DNA of 64,000 nucleotides, taken from the NCBI RefSeq assembly GCF_030766935.1, contig NZ_JASERL010000004.1, positions 496,001-560,000 on the forward strand. Reading direction: 5' to 3'. Each line of letters opens with the position of its first letter. Position 1 is the stretch's first letter. The notes under the pieces were generated by a model that was not told the DNA's origin, ran no database searches, and saw only the letters and a program-made list of their open reading frames with translations. Of this stretch, positions 8,149 to 16,586 are shown piece after piece. A program made the position numbers and the translations under genes. The stretch is from Streptomyces sp. KL109B. GTDB taxonomy: Bacteria > Actinomycetota > Actinomycetes > Streptomycetales > Streptomycetaceae.

Positions 8149-8212
8149 CTCAGTTGGTTAGAGCAGCGGACTCTTAATCCGCGTGTCCGGGGTTCGAGTC
8201 CCTGATGGCGCA
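8139..8212 (+). tRNA. tRNA-Lys (CTT), copy 1
   Basis: A 74-base cloverleaf: acceptor stem GCGCCAT/ATGGCGC, anticodon stem GCGGA/TCCGC with loop CTCTTAA (anticodon CTT), T-arm CCGGG-TTCGAGT-CCCTG region. CCA is not encoded. The sequence is identical to the copies at 20787 and 26211. Confidence 0.97.
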
Positions 8213-8222
8213 CCTGGAATGT

Positions 8223-8252
8223 GAAGGCCCTCCGCACCAGCGGGGGGCCTTC
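8223..8252 (+). terminator. Terminator hairpin after tRNA-Lys
   Basis: Inverted repeat GAAGGCCC...GGGCCTTC, about 10 bases after the tRNA. The stem is strongly GC and no T-run follows, as is usual in Streptomyces. Similar hairpins follow the other two tRNA-Lys genes. Confidence 0.75.
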
Positions 8253-8282
8253 GTCGTGTTCACCGGCGCCATGGTTGCGCAC

Positions 8283-8330
8283 CGGGGCTCTGCCCCGGAC
8301 CCCGCGCCTCAATCGCCGGCGAGGCTTGAG
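8283..8330 (+). repeat. Intergenic hairpin repeat, copy 4
   Basis: A sense-oriented copy downstream of the tRNA-Lys terminator. It faces copy 5 head to head. Confidence 0.75.
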
Positions 8331-8359
8331 TGGCCGAACCTGGGGCGCAGGCGACCACA

Positions 8360-8410
8360 CTCAAGCCCCGCCGTCGGACGATAGCCCGCGGGGTCCGGGG
8401 CAGAGCCCCG
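8360..8410 (-). repeat. Intergenic hairpin repeat, copy 5
   Basis: An inverted copy immediately after the end of the M6 protease gene, on that gene's strand. With copy 4 it makes a large imperfect inverted repeat that could end transcription from both sides. Confidence 0.75.
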
Positions 8411-8416
8411 AGGGTG

Positions 8417-9706
8417 TCACCCCGTGGTCGTCACCTTGACCGTCCAGGCCCCCGAATCCGTGCGGTCCTCCGCCTCCACGCGGATGCCCTCGCCCGGCAC
8501 CGTGAAGGTCTCGCCGAGGGAGACCGGCGCGTCGGCGAGCGCCGGGTAGACGGACTCGCCGTAGCAGGCCTCGGTGCGGGGGTGGGCGTCGAGGACCTCG
8601 ACGGGGCCGCCGCCGGACGGGGAGTCACTGTTCACCCGGTACACGAGAACGCCCCGGCTGCACGTCGCCGCGTCATTGCCGGAGCCGCCCCGCGCCTCGA
8701 GCGCGACGGCACTGTCGACCCCGGTCCTGATGACCGCGAGCTTCGTCCCGCCCCCCGTACCGAACGGCGCCCCGCCCCCGCTCGGCGCCGTGCTCAGCGG
8801 CTCCAGGCTGAGCCGCGTCTCCCCGCTCCGCTTCACACACGCCACCTGCCGCCGGTCCAGCCAGCCCAGCTTCCACTTGTGCCACCCGAAGAGGTCGGGC
8901 GAGAGGCCGAACTGGCTGCCCATGACGTCCCAGTCCCCGACGTACGTGTCCCAGTCGCCCTTCCCGTCGGTCGGCCGGTGGTAGAGGTCCGGCAGGTCGA
9001 AGACGTGGCCGGTCTCGTGCGCGAGGACGTTGCGGTCCGGTGGGTGGCGCTCGAAGACCGTGACGATGCGGCGGATGTCCGTGCCGTCCGCCCGCATCGG
9101 CCGGTCGAAGTTCACGACCTTCGTCGCGTCCGAGTCGACGCCCGGCGCGTCCGGGTCGGCGACGAAGTACACGACGTCGTACTTGCTGAAGTCCGTGTGC
9201 GGATCGGCCGCCTTGAGCGCGTCGTTCAGATACGCGCTGCGGTGCGGGGCGTCCCAGTCGCGCTGTATGGCGTACGAGGTGGAGGGGTGCGGCATCTGGA
9301 TCCAGTGCCGCTGCGGATGCGGCACCAGGTTGAACTTCCCGTACGAGGCCCGGTCGAAGAACTGGCTGGTGGACGGGAAGTAGTCGGCGGTCAGCTCGCG
9401 GGGCGTGGTCAGCGGCAGCGAGTCGGGGAAGGAGAGGAAGACCATCACCGCGTTGAGGGTCTTCTTCGGCTTCGGGTACGCCGCGTTCCAGGTGTCCAGG
9501 CCTTCGGAGTGGTGGGCCGAGGTGCGCTCCAGGGCGCACGGCCCCGCGTACGGAACGGCCGCGGCGGGCCCCGCGACGAGCCCGGTGGCCGCCACCGCCG
9601 CCAGCGCGGTGAGCGCCGCCGCCAGTGCGCGCGGACGGGACGTGTCCACTCCCCCGAGTGGCTGCGGACGCGGCAAGTCGACCTCCGGGACGGGAATGCG
9701 GGGCAC
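8417..9706 (-). CDS. Secreted M6-family metalloprotease
   Basis: A 429-residue protein with a signal peptide: Arg at about residue 24, then the Ala/Leu core ALAAALTALAAVAATGLVAG, cleavage near GPAAA-VPYAG. The zinc site is HETGH (His230, Glu231, His234), followed by VFDLPDLYH as in immune-inhibitor-A-type M6 peptidases. The C-terminal third is beta-rich, with a Cys pair in the TCSRGVLVYR region and another Cys in TEACYGES. It should act outside the cell on protein substrates. The start is GTG 9706; GTG 9649 (VDTSRPRAL) would give a more normal signal peptide and is a real alternative. It is transcribed divergently from the GGDEF-EAL gene. Confidence 0.85.
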   Translation of the reverse strand: MPRIPVPEVDLPRPQPLGGVDTSRPRALAAALTALAAVAATGLVAGPAAAVPYAGPCALERTSAHHSEGLDTWNAAYPKPKKTLNAVMVFLSFPDSLPLTTPRELTADYFPSTSQFFDRASYGKFNLVPHPQRHWIQMPHPSTSYAIQRDWDAPHRSAYLNDALKAADPHTDFSKYDVVYFVADPDAPGVDSDATKVVNFDRPMRADGTDIRRIVTVFERHPPDRNVLAHETGHVFDLPDLYHRPTDGKGDWDTYVGDWDVMGSQFGLSPDLFGWHKWKLGWLDRRQVACVKRSGETRLSLEPLSTAPSGGGAPFGTGGGTKLAVIRTGVDSAVALEARGGSGNDAATCSRGVLVYRVNSDSPSGGGPVEVLDAHPRTEACYGESVYPALADAPVSLGETFTVPGEGIRVEAEDRTDSGAWTVKVTTTG

Positions 9707-10013
9707 CCAACCCAGAGTGTTGGCGTATGTCAGTGTTCGCCCTGTTTATCTGGCCCGGACGAGTGAGCAGGCGACACTCCCGCCGATCACAGAACGTCAC
9801 AGTCGATCGAGTCCCGGTCGGGCTCCGACAGAAGGTGGGGCAGTCGCGAGCAGAAACGATCTGGCGGGGCGGAGTCCACAGGTCCCGGACCCCCGCACCC
9901 CGCGGACCAGGCTGGATAGGCCGTCCGACCTGCCTCTATGATCGGCACACTTTCCTGCCGGGACCCGGCCGCACCAGACCACGCAACCATTCGACGCACC
10001 ACGGGAGCGAGCG
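9707..10013. promoter_or_regulatory. Divergent intergenic region, protease / GGDEF-EAL
   Basis: 307 bp without a gene. A TATGAT hexamer (9937-9942) is a good -10 box for the GGDEF-EAL gene and would give a leader of about 65 bases. I see no clear -35 box at 17-18 bases and no convincing operator for either gene. Confidence 0.45.
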
Positions 10014-11843
10014 GTGAGCGCACAGCCCGAAGGGCCCACGACCGCGCGCCGGGTGGCCCCGCCCGGCCGACGCCACGATTCCCTCACGGAGAGTGGCCGG
10101 GCGCGATCGGCGCCGCGGCCGCCGTCCCCGCAGGCCGTCTACCGGCCGGCGTTCGTGACGTCTCCGCTGGCCATGGCGGTCGTCGACCGCGGCGGCCTGA
10201 TCGTCGGCGCCAATGACGCCGCGTACGCGCTGCTGTGCGGTGCGGACGACGGGCAACTCGTCGGATGCGCCGCCGACGAACTGCTCGACCTGGCCTCGGA
10301 CCAGCGCACCGCGGAGGCCTACGGCGAGATCCTGCGCGGGCGGCGGGCCCGGCTCAGCCGCACCCGCCGCCTCAAGCACCCCTCAGGGCACTCGGCCTGG
10401 CTGCGCGTCACGGTGTCGCCGCTGCCGGACACCGACGCCGTGCTGCTCTCGCTCAGCGATGTCACCGCGCACCGCGGCCTCCAGGACCGGCTGCACCACC
10501 TGGAGCTGCACGATCCGCTGACCCGGCTGCCCAACCGCGCCCTGTTCTTCGAGCGGGTCGCCGCGGCCCTGGAGGCGGGGACGTACGAGAGCCCGGACAC
10601 GACCGGTCGCGTGGGGCTCTGCCTGCTCGACCTCGACGGGTTCAAGGCGGTCAACGACTCGCTGGGGCATCCGGTCGGCGACCGGCTGCTCGTCGCCGTC
10701 GCCGACCGGCTCACGCACTGCGCGGAGCACGCCCAGAGCGCGGCGGGCGCGCCGCTCGTGGCCCGGCTCGGCGGCGACGAGTTCGTGCTGCTCGTCGAGG
10801 ACTCCACGGGTACGGAGCAGTTGGCCGACCTGGCGCGGACGGTGCTCGACGCGCTGCGCGAGCCCTTCGACCTGTCCGGGCACCAGGTGTCCGTGTCCGC
10901 CTCGATCGGCGTGGTCGAGCGGCAGGTCGCGGGCATCGGCACGACGGCCCTGATGCAGGCCGCCGACACCACGCTGTACTGGGCGAAGGCGGACGGCAAG
11001 GACCGCTGGACCTTCTTCGACCCGGAGCGCAACGCCCACCGGATGACCCGTCAGACCCTGTCGTCGAGCCTGCGGCCCGCGGTCGAGCGGGGTGAATTCG
11101 CCCTGGAGTACCAGCCGTTGGTGGAGATGACGGACGGCGGGCTGCGCGGCGTCGAGGCGCTGGTGCGCTGGCGGCACCCGCAGTTCGGCCTGTTGGCGCC
11201 GAATCGGTTCATCGGTCTGGCCGAAGAGGACGGCTCCATCGTGCAGTTGGGCCGCTGGGTGCTGCGCACGGCGTGCGCGCAGGCGCGGCGCTGGCAGTTG
11301 GAGCACCCGGGGGTGCCGCCGGTGTTCGTGAGCGTGAATGTGGCGGTGCGTCAGGTCTGGGACTCGGACCTGGTCGCGGACGTCGCACGCATCCTGGAGG
11401 AGACCGAACTCCCCCCGGAACTGCTCCAGTTGGAGCTGACCGAGTCCGCCGTGATGGGTTCGGCGGGACGGCCGCTCGACGCACTGCGGGCACTGAGCGA
11501 CATGGGCGTACGCATCGCCATCGACGACTTCGGCACCGGGTACTCCAACCTCGCCTACCTCAGCCGGCTGCCGGTGTCGGTGCTCAAGCTCGACGGGGCG
11601 TTCGTGCGGGGCTTTCGTGGCGACGGGTCCGCGCCCGCGGATCCGGCCGACGCGATGATCGTCGAGGCGCTCGTGCAGCTGGCGCACCGGCTCGGGCTCA
11701 CCGTGACCGCGGAGTGCGTGGAGACGGCGGAGCAGGCGGAGCGGCTGCGGCGGATCGGCTGCGACACGGGGCAGGGGTGGCTGTACTCGCGGCCGGTGGC
11801 GGCGGATCGTATCTCTGGGCTGCTGGCGGCGACGGATCAGTGA
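10014..11843 (+). CDS. PAS-GGDEF-EAL cyclic-di-GMP protein
   Basis: A 609-residue cytosolic protein. The PAS sensor is at about residues 48-155. The GGDEF domain (about 160-335) has the active site RLGGDEFVLL (251-260). The EAL domain (about 350-605) has EALVRW (381-386), LELTES, IDDFGTGYSNLAYL, KLDGAFVRG, ECVETAEQ and GQGWLYSRP. Both catalytic sites look intact, so it could both make and break c-di-GMP, with PAS input deciding. I do not see an RxxD inhibitory site before GGDEF. The family sets the timing of development in Streptomyces through BldD. The start GTG 10014 has GGGAG 7 bases upstream. There are no membrane segments, unlike many Streptomyces homologues. Confidence 0.9.
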   Translation: MSAQPEGPTTARRVAPPGRRHDSLTESGRARSAPRPPSPQAVYRPAFVTSPLAMAVVDRGGLIVGANDAAYALLCGADDGQLVGCAADELLDLASDQRTAEAYGEILRGRRARLSRTRRLKHPSGHSAWLRVTVSPLPDTDAVLLSLSDVTAHRGLQDRLHHLELHDPLTRLPNRALFFERVAAALEAGTYESPDTTGRVGLCLLDLDGFKAVNDSLGHPVGDRLLVAVADRLTHCAEHAQSAAGAPLVARLGGDEFVLLVEDSTGTEQLADLARTVLDALREPFDLSGHQVSVSASIGVVERQVAGIGTTALMQAADTTLYWAKADGKDRWTFFDPERNAHRMTRQTLSSSLRPAVERGEFALEYQPLVEMTDGGLRGVEALVRWRHPQFGLLAPNRFIGLAEEDGSIVQLGRWVLRTACAQARRWQLEHPGVPPVFVSVNVAVRQVWDSDLVADVARILEETELPPELLQLELTESAVMGSAGRPLDALRALSDMGVRIAIDDFGTGYSNLAYLSRLPVSVLKLDGAFVRGFRGDGSAPADPADAMIVEALVQLAHRLGLTVTAECVETAEQAERLRRIGCDTGQGWLYSRPVAADRISGLLAATDQ

Positions 11844-11861
11844 CCCGCCGCCGCCACGCTG

Positions 11862-12947
11862 TTACGCCTCGGCGCGCGGCAACCCGTAGGCGTCCGCGAT
11901 GAGTTCGTAGGAACGCAGGCGTACGTCGCCGCCGTGGGCGTTGGCCGTGAGCATCAACTCGTCGGCGCCCGTGCGCTTTTGCAGGTCGTCGAGGCCGGAG
12001 CGGACCTCGTCGGGGGTGCCGTGGATGACGTTGGAGTTCCAGGACTGGACGAAGTCCCGCTCCATCTCGTTGAACTGGTACGCCTCGGCCTCCTCGGGCG
12101 TGGGCACGAGACCGGGGCGGCCGGTCCGGAGCCGGACCATGTTGAGGGCGGCGGCGAGCACCTGGCGGCGGGCCTCGGTGCCGTCGTCGTCGGTCGCGAG
12201 GGCGGACACGCCGATCAGGGCGTACGGCCTGTCGAGGATCTCGGAGGGGCGGAAGTTCTCCCGGTACAGGTCGAGCGCCGGGAGCGTGTTCTGCGCCGAG
12301 AAGTGGTGCGCGAAGGCGAACGGGAGGCCGAGGGTCGCGGCGAGGCGGGCGCTGAAGCCGGAGGAGCCGAGGAGCCAGACGGGCGGGCGGTTCGGGTCCT
12401 GTACGCCGCCGGGGGAGGTGGCCTGGACCGGGCCCGGGACGGCGTGGATGCGAGAGTACGGGTGGCCGTCCGGGAAGTCGTCGTCGAGGAACCGGGTCAG
12501 CTCGATGAGCTGCTGCGGGAAGTCGTCGGCGCCTTCGCCCAGGCGGTCCGTGCGGCGCAGGGCGGCGGCGGTCGCGCCGTCGGTGCCGGGGGCACGGCCG
12601 AGACCGAGGTCGACGCGCCCCGGAGCCATCGCCTCCAGCGTCCCGAACTGTTCCGCGATCACGAGCGGGGCGTGGTTCGGCAGCATGACGCCGCCGGAGC
12701 CGAGGCGGATGCGGTCGGTGTGGGCGGCCAGGTGGGCCAGGATCACGGCCGGGCTGCTGGAGGCGACGCCGGGCATGGAGTGGTGCTCGGCGACCCAGTA
12801 CCGGTGGTAGCCCCGGTTCTCCGCGAGGCGGGCGATGTCGACGCTGGTGCGCAGGGCCTGCGTGGCCGTGCGGCCGGCTCCCACGGTGACCAGGTCCAGG
12901 ACGGAGAGCGGGGTGGGGGCGGTCCCGAGGGCTGCGCCGCGGATCAC
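11862..12947 (-). CDS. LLM-class flavin-dependent oxidoreductase
   Basis: A 361-residue bacterial-luciferase-like TIM barrel. It has the group signature of NtaA/LuxA relatives: LSVLDLVTVGAG at the N-terminus, YWVAEHHSMPG, LGSGGVMLPNHAPLVIAEQF, GLGRAPGTD, and PPVWLLGSSGFSARLAATLG in the C-terminal half. It would use reduced FMN or F420 to oxidise an unknown small substrate in the cytoplasm. It is a single gene that ends 18 bases from the GGDEF-EAL gene (convergent). The ATG at 12947 follows GGAGGACCCGTG-type bases, so the start is likely. No substrate is suggested by its neighbours. Confidence 0.85.
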   Translation of the reverse strand: MIRGAALGTAPTPLSVLDLVTVGAGRTATQALRTSVDIARLAENRGYHRYWVAEHHSMPGVASSSPAVILAHLAAHTDRIRLGSGGVMLPNHAPLVIAEQFGTLEAMAPGRVDLGLGRAPGTDGATAAALRRTDRLGEGADDFPQQLIELTRFLDDDFPDGHPYSRIHAVPGPVQATSPGGVQDPNRPPVWLLGSSGFSARLAATLGLPFAFAHHFSAQNTLPALDLYRENFRPSEILDRPYALIGVSALATDDDGTEARRQVLAAALNMVRLRTGRPGLVPTPEEAEAYQFNEMERDFVQSWNSNVIHGTPDEVRSGLDDLQKRTGADELMLTANAHGGDVRLRSYELIADAYGLPRAEA

Positions 12948-13140
12948 GGGTCCTCCTGCGATACGTACGTTGCGGGTGTGTGGTTGGACCCCGACGTAAC
13001 GGAGGGGTACTCCGCTTTATTCCCCGAACCGTGGCTGACGCCCACCGCCATCGTTGCGCGGCACCGGGGGCCGCCTTGCCCACCCTGCCGCCCAAGGCGG
13101 CAGATTGCCCAAGGCGAGACGGGGCCGACCGGCGCCGGTA

Positions 13141-13189
13141 AATCAAGCCCCTGCGGCGTTTGAGCAGCGGGGTCCGGGGCGGAGCCCCG
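13141..13189 (-). repeat. Intergenic hairpin repeat, copy 6
   Basis: An inverted copy 15 bases after the end of the isomerase-like gene at 13204, on that gene's strand. Confidence 0.8.
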
Positions 13190-13203
13190 AGGCGTTGACC
13201 ACG

Positions 13204-13935
13204 TCACACCTGTACCAACGGCTCCTTCTTGAAGAGGGCGCCCAGCGCGGGCGCGTTCACCCGGCGGTCGACCAGGCGGAGGGCCTCCCACACGGTGACC
13301 TGGTTCGCCGTGAGGACCGGCTTGCCGAGCTCGGCCTCCAGGTCACGCACATACGCCGCCGTGTGCAACGCCGTATCCGGCAACAACACCGCGTCCGCGT
13401 CGGGATGGTCGCCGGCGCGAGCCATCGCGAGAACCTCGTCCCACCCCCACGTACCGACCTCCGCCGCCGTAATGATCCCGCTCCCCCGTACGGCCAGCAC
13501 CTCCGCCCCGGCCGCCTTGAGGAACGTAGCGAAGTGATCCGCGACGTCCTCCGGATACGTCGCGGCGACCGCCACCCGCCGCGCCCCCACCTCCCGCAAC
13601 GCGTGCGCGAACGCGAAGGACGTGCTCGACGCCGGCAGCCCCGCCGCCATCGCGAGGCCGCGCACCTGCTCGTGCGCACCGTCCCAGCCGAAGACGAAGC
13701 TCCCGGACGTGCACGCCCACACCACCGCTTCCGCGCCGGCGAGGCGCAGCTCCTCGACTCCGGCGGCGAGGCGGTCGGGGGCGCCCATCTCCAGCAGCGC
13801 GTCGACGCGGTGCGCGTCCTCTCCGATGTCGGTGTGGACGACGGACAGCCGCACATCGCTGTCGATCAGCATCTCGATGCGCGGGTAGTCGTCCTCCGCG
13901 GAGTGTCCGGGGTACAGAAATCCCAGCGCGGTCAT
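13204..13935 (-). CDS. Maleate isomerase/AMDase-family protein A (second Cys replaced)
   Basis: A 243-residue protein of the Asp/Glu racemase superfamily, nearest the maleate cis-trans isomerase / arylmalonate decarboxylase / EutA branch. The first active-site Cys is present (VWACTSGSF). Aligned with its neighbour, the second site SCTNLPT reads LPDTALHT, so the second catalytic Cys is Asp. That should abolish two-base racemase or isomerase chemistry of the usual kind; it may be a decarboxylase-like, altered or regulatory subunit. The start is ATG 13935 (MTALGFLYPG), where similarity begins. It lies 16 bases after its paralogue in one operon, divergent from the amidase and Ehu transporter. Confidence 0.75.
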   Translation of the reverse strand: MTALGFLYPGHSAEDDYPRIEMLIDSDVRLSVVHTDIGEDAHRVDALLEMGAPDRLAAGVEELRLAGAEAVVWACTSGSFVFGWDGAHEQVRGLAMAAGLPASSTSFAFAHALREVGARRVAVAATYPEDVADHFATFLKAAGAEVLAVRGSGIITAAEVGTWGWDEVLAMARAGDHPDADAVLLPDTALHTAAYVRDLEAELGKPVLTANQVTVWEALRLVDRRVNAPALGALFKKEPLVQV

Positions 13936-13951
13936 GCCGTGTGCCCACCCT

Positions 13952-14776
13952 TCATGTCCACCCTTCCTGTTCCTTCGGCCGTTCCCCCGGCAGGTCCTCC
14001 GGAGGCAGCGCCTCCGGCAGTTCCGAGGGGGGCCAGACCCGCGCCGCCGGATCGAGCAGCGCCTGGTACGGCCCCACGGCACGGGTACCCAGCCGGGCGA
14101 GGGCTGCCCACATCGTGACCTGATTCGCCGAGATCACCGGCACCCGCAGCTCGGCCTCCAGCTGCGGGATGATGTCGTACGTGGGCAGGTTGGTGCAGCT
14201 GATGAAGAGCGCGTCGGCCCCGGCACGCACCGCCTCCCGGGCCATTGTCGCGACGTCGCGGTAGGGGACCTTCCAGATGTGGCTCGTCAGGCCGAGATAG
14301 GCACGGCCCGTGACCGTGACCCCGGCCTGGGCCAGATACCGCTCCAGCGATTCGGTGACCGAGCGGGTGTACGGCGTGACGAGGGCGATCCGGTTCGCGC
14401 CCAGTTCGTCCAGCGCCTGCAGCAGCGCCCCGGACGTGGTCACGGCCGGCCGCTCCCCGGACCGCGCCATCGCCGCGCACAGCGCCCGCTCCCCCGCGAC
14501 CCCGCCGACGAAGCTGCCGGAGGCGCAGGCGTACGCGAGGACTTCCGGCTCGGCGGCGCCGAGCGCGCGCACCGCCTCGCCGAGGGTTTCGTGCTCGCTG
14601 ACCAGCCGGGCCAGGTCGAGGCCGACCTCGACGGGCACGAACGGGGTGCGGGTGAGGTGGAGGGAGACGTGGTCGGGCACCCAGCGCCACAGCTCGCGGT
14701 CGAGGGCGAAGTCGAACGGGGCGACGACGCCCACGCCGCGCTGCGGCTGCGGTCCCCCCAGGAATGAGACGTCCAT
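13952..14776 (-). CDS. Maleate isomerase/AMDase-family protein B (EutA-like)
   Basis: A 274-residue protein of the same family as its downstream neighbour, with both catalytic cysteines: YACASGSFVGG and ISCTNLPTYD. The second half repeats the family pattern VISANQVTMWAALARLG. Known members isomerise maleate, decarboxylate arylmalonates, or belong to ectoine utilisation (EutA). The C-terminal tail from about residue 245 is Pro/Glu-rich and probably disordered. ATG 14776 is the first start; the ribosome site is weak (TTGGGG). It is first gene of the two-gene operon, and faces the amidase across 292 bp that probably hold shared regulation by the IclR protein at 19883. Confidence 0.78.
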   Translation of the reverse strand: MDVSFLGGPQPQRGVGVVAPFDFALDRELWRWVPDHVSLHLTRTPFVPVEVGLDLARLVSEHETLGEAVRALGAAEPEVLAYACASGSFVGGVAGERALCAAMARSGERPAVTTSGALLQALDELGANRIALVTPYTRSVTESLERYLAQAGVTVTGRAYLGLTSHIWKVPYRDVATMAREAVRAGADALFISCTNLPTYDIIPQLEAELRVPVISANQVTMWAALARLGTRAVGPYQALLDPAARVWPPSELPEALPPEDLPGERPKEQEGWT

Positions 14777-14945
14777 GAGCAGGCCCCAAGTTCAGCTGTC
14801 TGATCATTGCCGGTGTGGTGCTTGAGCCGGCGAACCGCCGGGACGTCGGGACAGCGTGTGGAGTACCTCTGTTGTCGACGGTAGGTTGCGGTGCCTGCGG
14901 GGTCAATCCACACATGTCAGCGAGTACCCGACTTCTCGCGACCAA

Positions 14946-14977
14946 GGAAACCGGACCTTCATTGCCGGACGGTTTCC
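14946..14977. promoter_or_regulatory. Inverted repeat GGAAACCG/CGGTTTCC, possible operator
   Basis: Perfect 8-base arms (14946-14953 and 14970-14977) with a 16-base spacer, in the 292-bp divergent region between isomerase B and the amidase. It is a candidate site for the IclR-type regulator of the locus. The rest of the divergent region shows no other strong signal. Confidence 0.35.
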
Positions 14978-15068
14978 CCGCGATGTCCGCACCCGACTCC
15001 GTGCCTGACGAGGTGAAGCTGGGTAGGTCCCCGGCGACGGATCGGCGATCTTGGCTGTGGAGGGGCGG

Positions 15069-16478
15069 ATGACGACGACCGAGCTCATCGGACTGACCGC
15101 GCAGGACCTCATCGAGGGATATCGCAAGGGAGAGTTCAGCCCCGTCGACGCGGCCCGCGCCGTGCTCGCCCGGATCGAGGAGACCGAGGCCGCGCTGAAC
15201 GCGTTCGTACGCGTCGACGCGGAGGGGGCCCTCGCCCAGGCGGAGGCGAGCGCGCGGCGCTGGCGCGAGGGCGAGCCGATGGGTCCGGTCGACGGGGTGC
15301 CGGTGTCCGTGAAGGACATCCTGTTGCAGCGCGGCGCGCCCACCCTCCGTGGCTCGAAGACCGTTTCGCAGGAGGGGAGTTGGGGCGAGGACTCGCCGTC
15401 CGTGGCCCGGCTGCGCGAGCACGGCGCGGTCCTCGTCGGCAAGACGACGACGCCCGAGTTCGGCTGGAAGGGCGTGACCGACTCGCCGCTTTCGGGCGTG
15501 ACCCGCAATCCGTACGACACCTCGCGTACGGCGGGTGGTTCAAGTGGCGGAAGCGCGGCGGCGGTCGCCGTGGGTGCGGGGCCACTGTCGCTTGGCACGG
15601 ACGGCGGTGGTTCGGTACGCATACCGGCGTCCTTCTGCGGGATCTTCGGCCTGAAGCCGACGTACGGGCGGGTGCCGCTGTACCCGGCGTCCGCGTTCGG
15701 CACGCTGTCGCACATCGGCCCGCTGGCGCGCACGGCGGCCGACGCCGCGCTGATGATGGACGTGATCTCGGGCCCCGACGCCCGGGACTGGTCGGCGGCG
15801 GGCCCGCCCTCCGGCGGCTTCCGGGACGCGCTGGACGGCGGGGTGCGCGGGCTGCGGGTCGCGTACTCGCCGACGCTCGGCGGGCAGGTGGCGGTGCGGC
15901 CCAGCGTCGCCGCGGTGGTGCGCGCGGCGGTGACGCGGCTCGCCGAACTCGGGGCGTACGTCGAGGAGGTGGACCCCGACTTCACTGATCCGGTCGAGGC
16001 CTTCCACACCCTGTGGTTCAGCGGGGCGGCCCGCGTCGTGCAGCATCTCCCGGCGTCCCGGCGGCAGTTGCTCGACCCGGGACTGCGGGACGTCTGCACG
16101 CGGGGCGCCCGGTACAGCGCGCTCGACTATCTGGCGGCGGTCGACGCGCGGATGGAACTGGGGCGGCGGATGGGCGCGTTCCACTCGACGTACGACCTGC
16201 TGGTGACGCCGACGGTGCCGATCACCGCGTTCGAGGCCGGTGTTGAGGTGCCGAAGGGCTCGGGTATGCGGCGATGGACGGGCTGGACCCCGTTCACGTA
16301 CCCCTTCAACCTGACCCAACAGCCCGCCGCATCCGTGCCCGTGGGGCTCGACGAGGAGGAACTGCCGGTCGGGCTGCAGCTCGTGGCCGCGCGGCACCGG
16401 GACGATCTCGTGCTCCGGGCGGCGCACACGCTGTACGAGGCCGAGGTGGCGCGACACTCAAGCCCCAACACCGCTTGA
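15069..16478 (+). CDS. Amidase (amidase-signature family)
   Basis: A 469-residue cytosolic amide hydrolase. The Ser-cisSer-Lys triad is visible: Lys in VSVKDILL, and the Gly/Ser-rich signature TAGGSSGGSAAAVAVG followed by LGTDGGGSVRIPASFCG. It cleaves R-CO-NH2 or related amides to the acid and ammonia; specificity is not readable. The start is ATG 15069 with GGAGG (15058-15062) upstream; similarity also begins there. It lies 108 bp before ehuB and probably forms a unit with the transporter, which suggests that the imported compound, or a derivative, carries an amide bond. Confidence 0.88.
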   Translation: MTTTELIGLTAQDLIEGYRKGEFSPVDAARAVLARIEETEAALNAFVRVDAEGALAQAEASARRWREGEPMGPVDGVPVSVKDILLQRGAPTLRGSKTVSQEGSWGEDSPSVARLREHGAVLVGKTTTPEFGWKGVTDSPLSGVTRNPYDTSRTAGGSSGGSAAAVAVGAGPLSLGTDGGGSVRIPASFCGIFGLKPTYGRVPLYPASAFGTLSHIGPLARTAADAALMMDVISGPDARDWSAAGPPSGGFRDALDGGVRGLRVAYSPTLGGQVAVRPSVAAVVRAAVTRLAELGAYVEEVDPDFTDPVEAFHTLWFSGAARVVQHLPASRRQLLDPGLRDVCTRGARYSALDYLAAVDARMELGRRMGAFHSTYDLLVTPTVPITAFEAGVEVPKGSGMRRWTGWTPFTYPFNLTQQPAASVPVGLDEEELPVGLQLVAARHRDDLVLRAAHTLYEAEVARHSSPNTA

Positions 16479-16586
16479 ATCGCGTGAAGTTAGGACATTG
16501 CCGAATTGCCGTGAATTCAGATCTCGGCTTTATCAAGGGCTGAAAACGATAGGCATACCTCCCGGGGCTTCGGGTAATGGCGCGCC

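Noticed and set aside
8139..8212. Integrative-element attachment site in tRNA-Lys
   Set aside because: No integrase, no partial 3' tRNA duplicates and no foreign composition next to any of the three copies.
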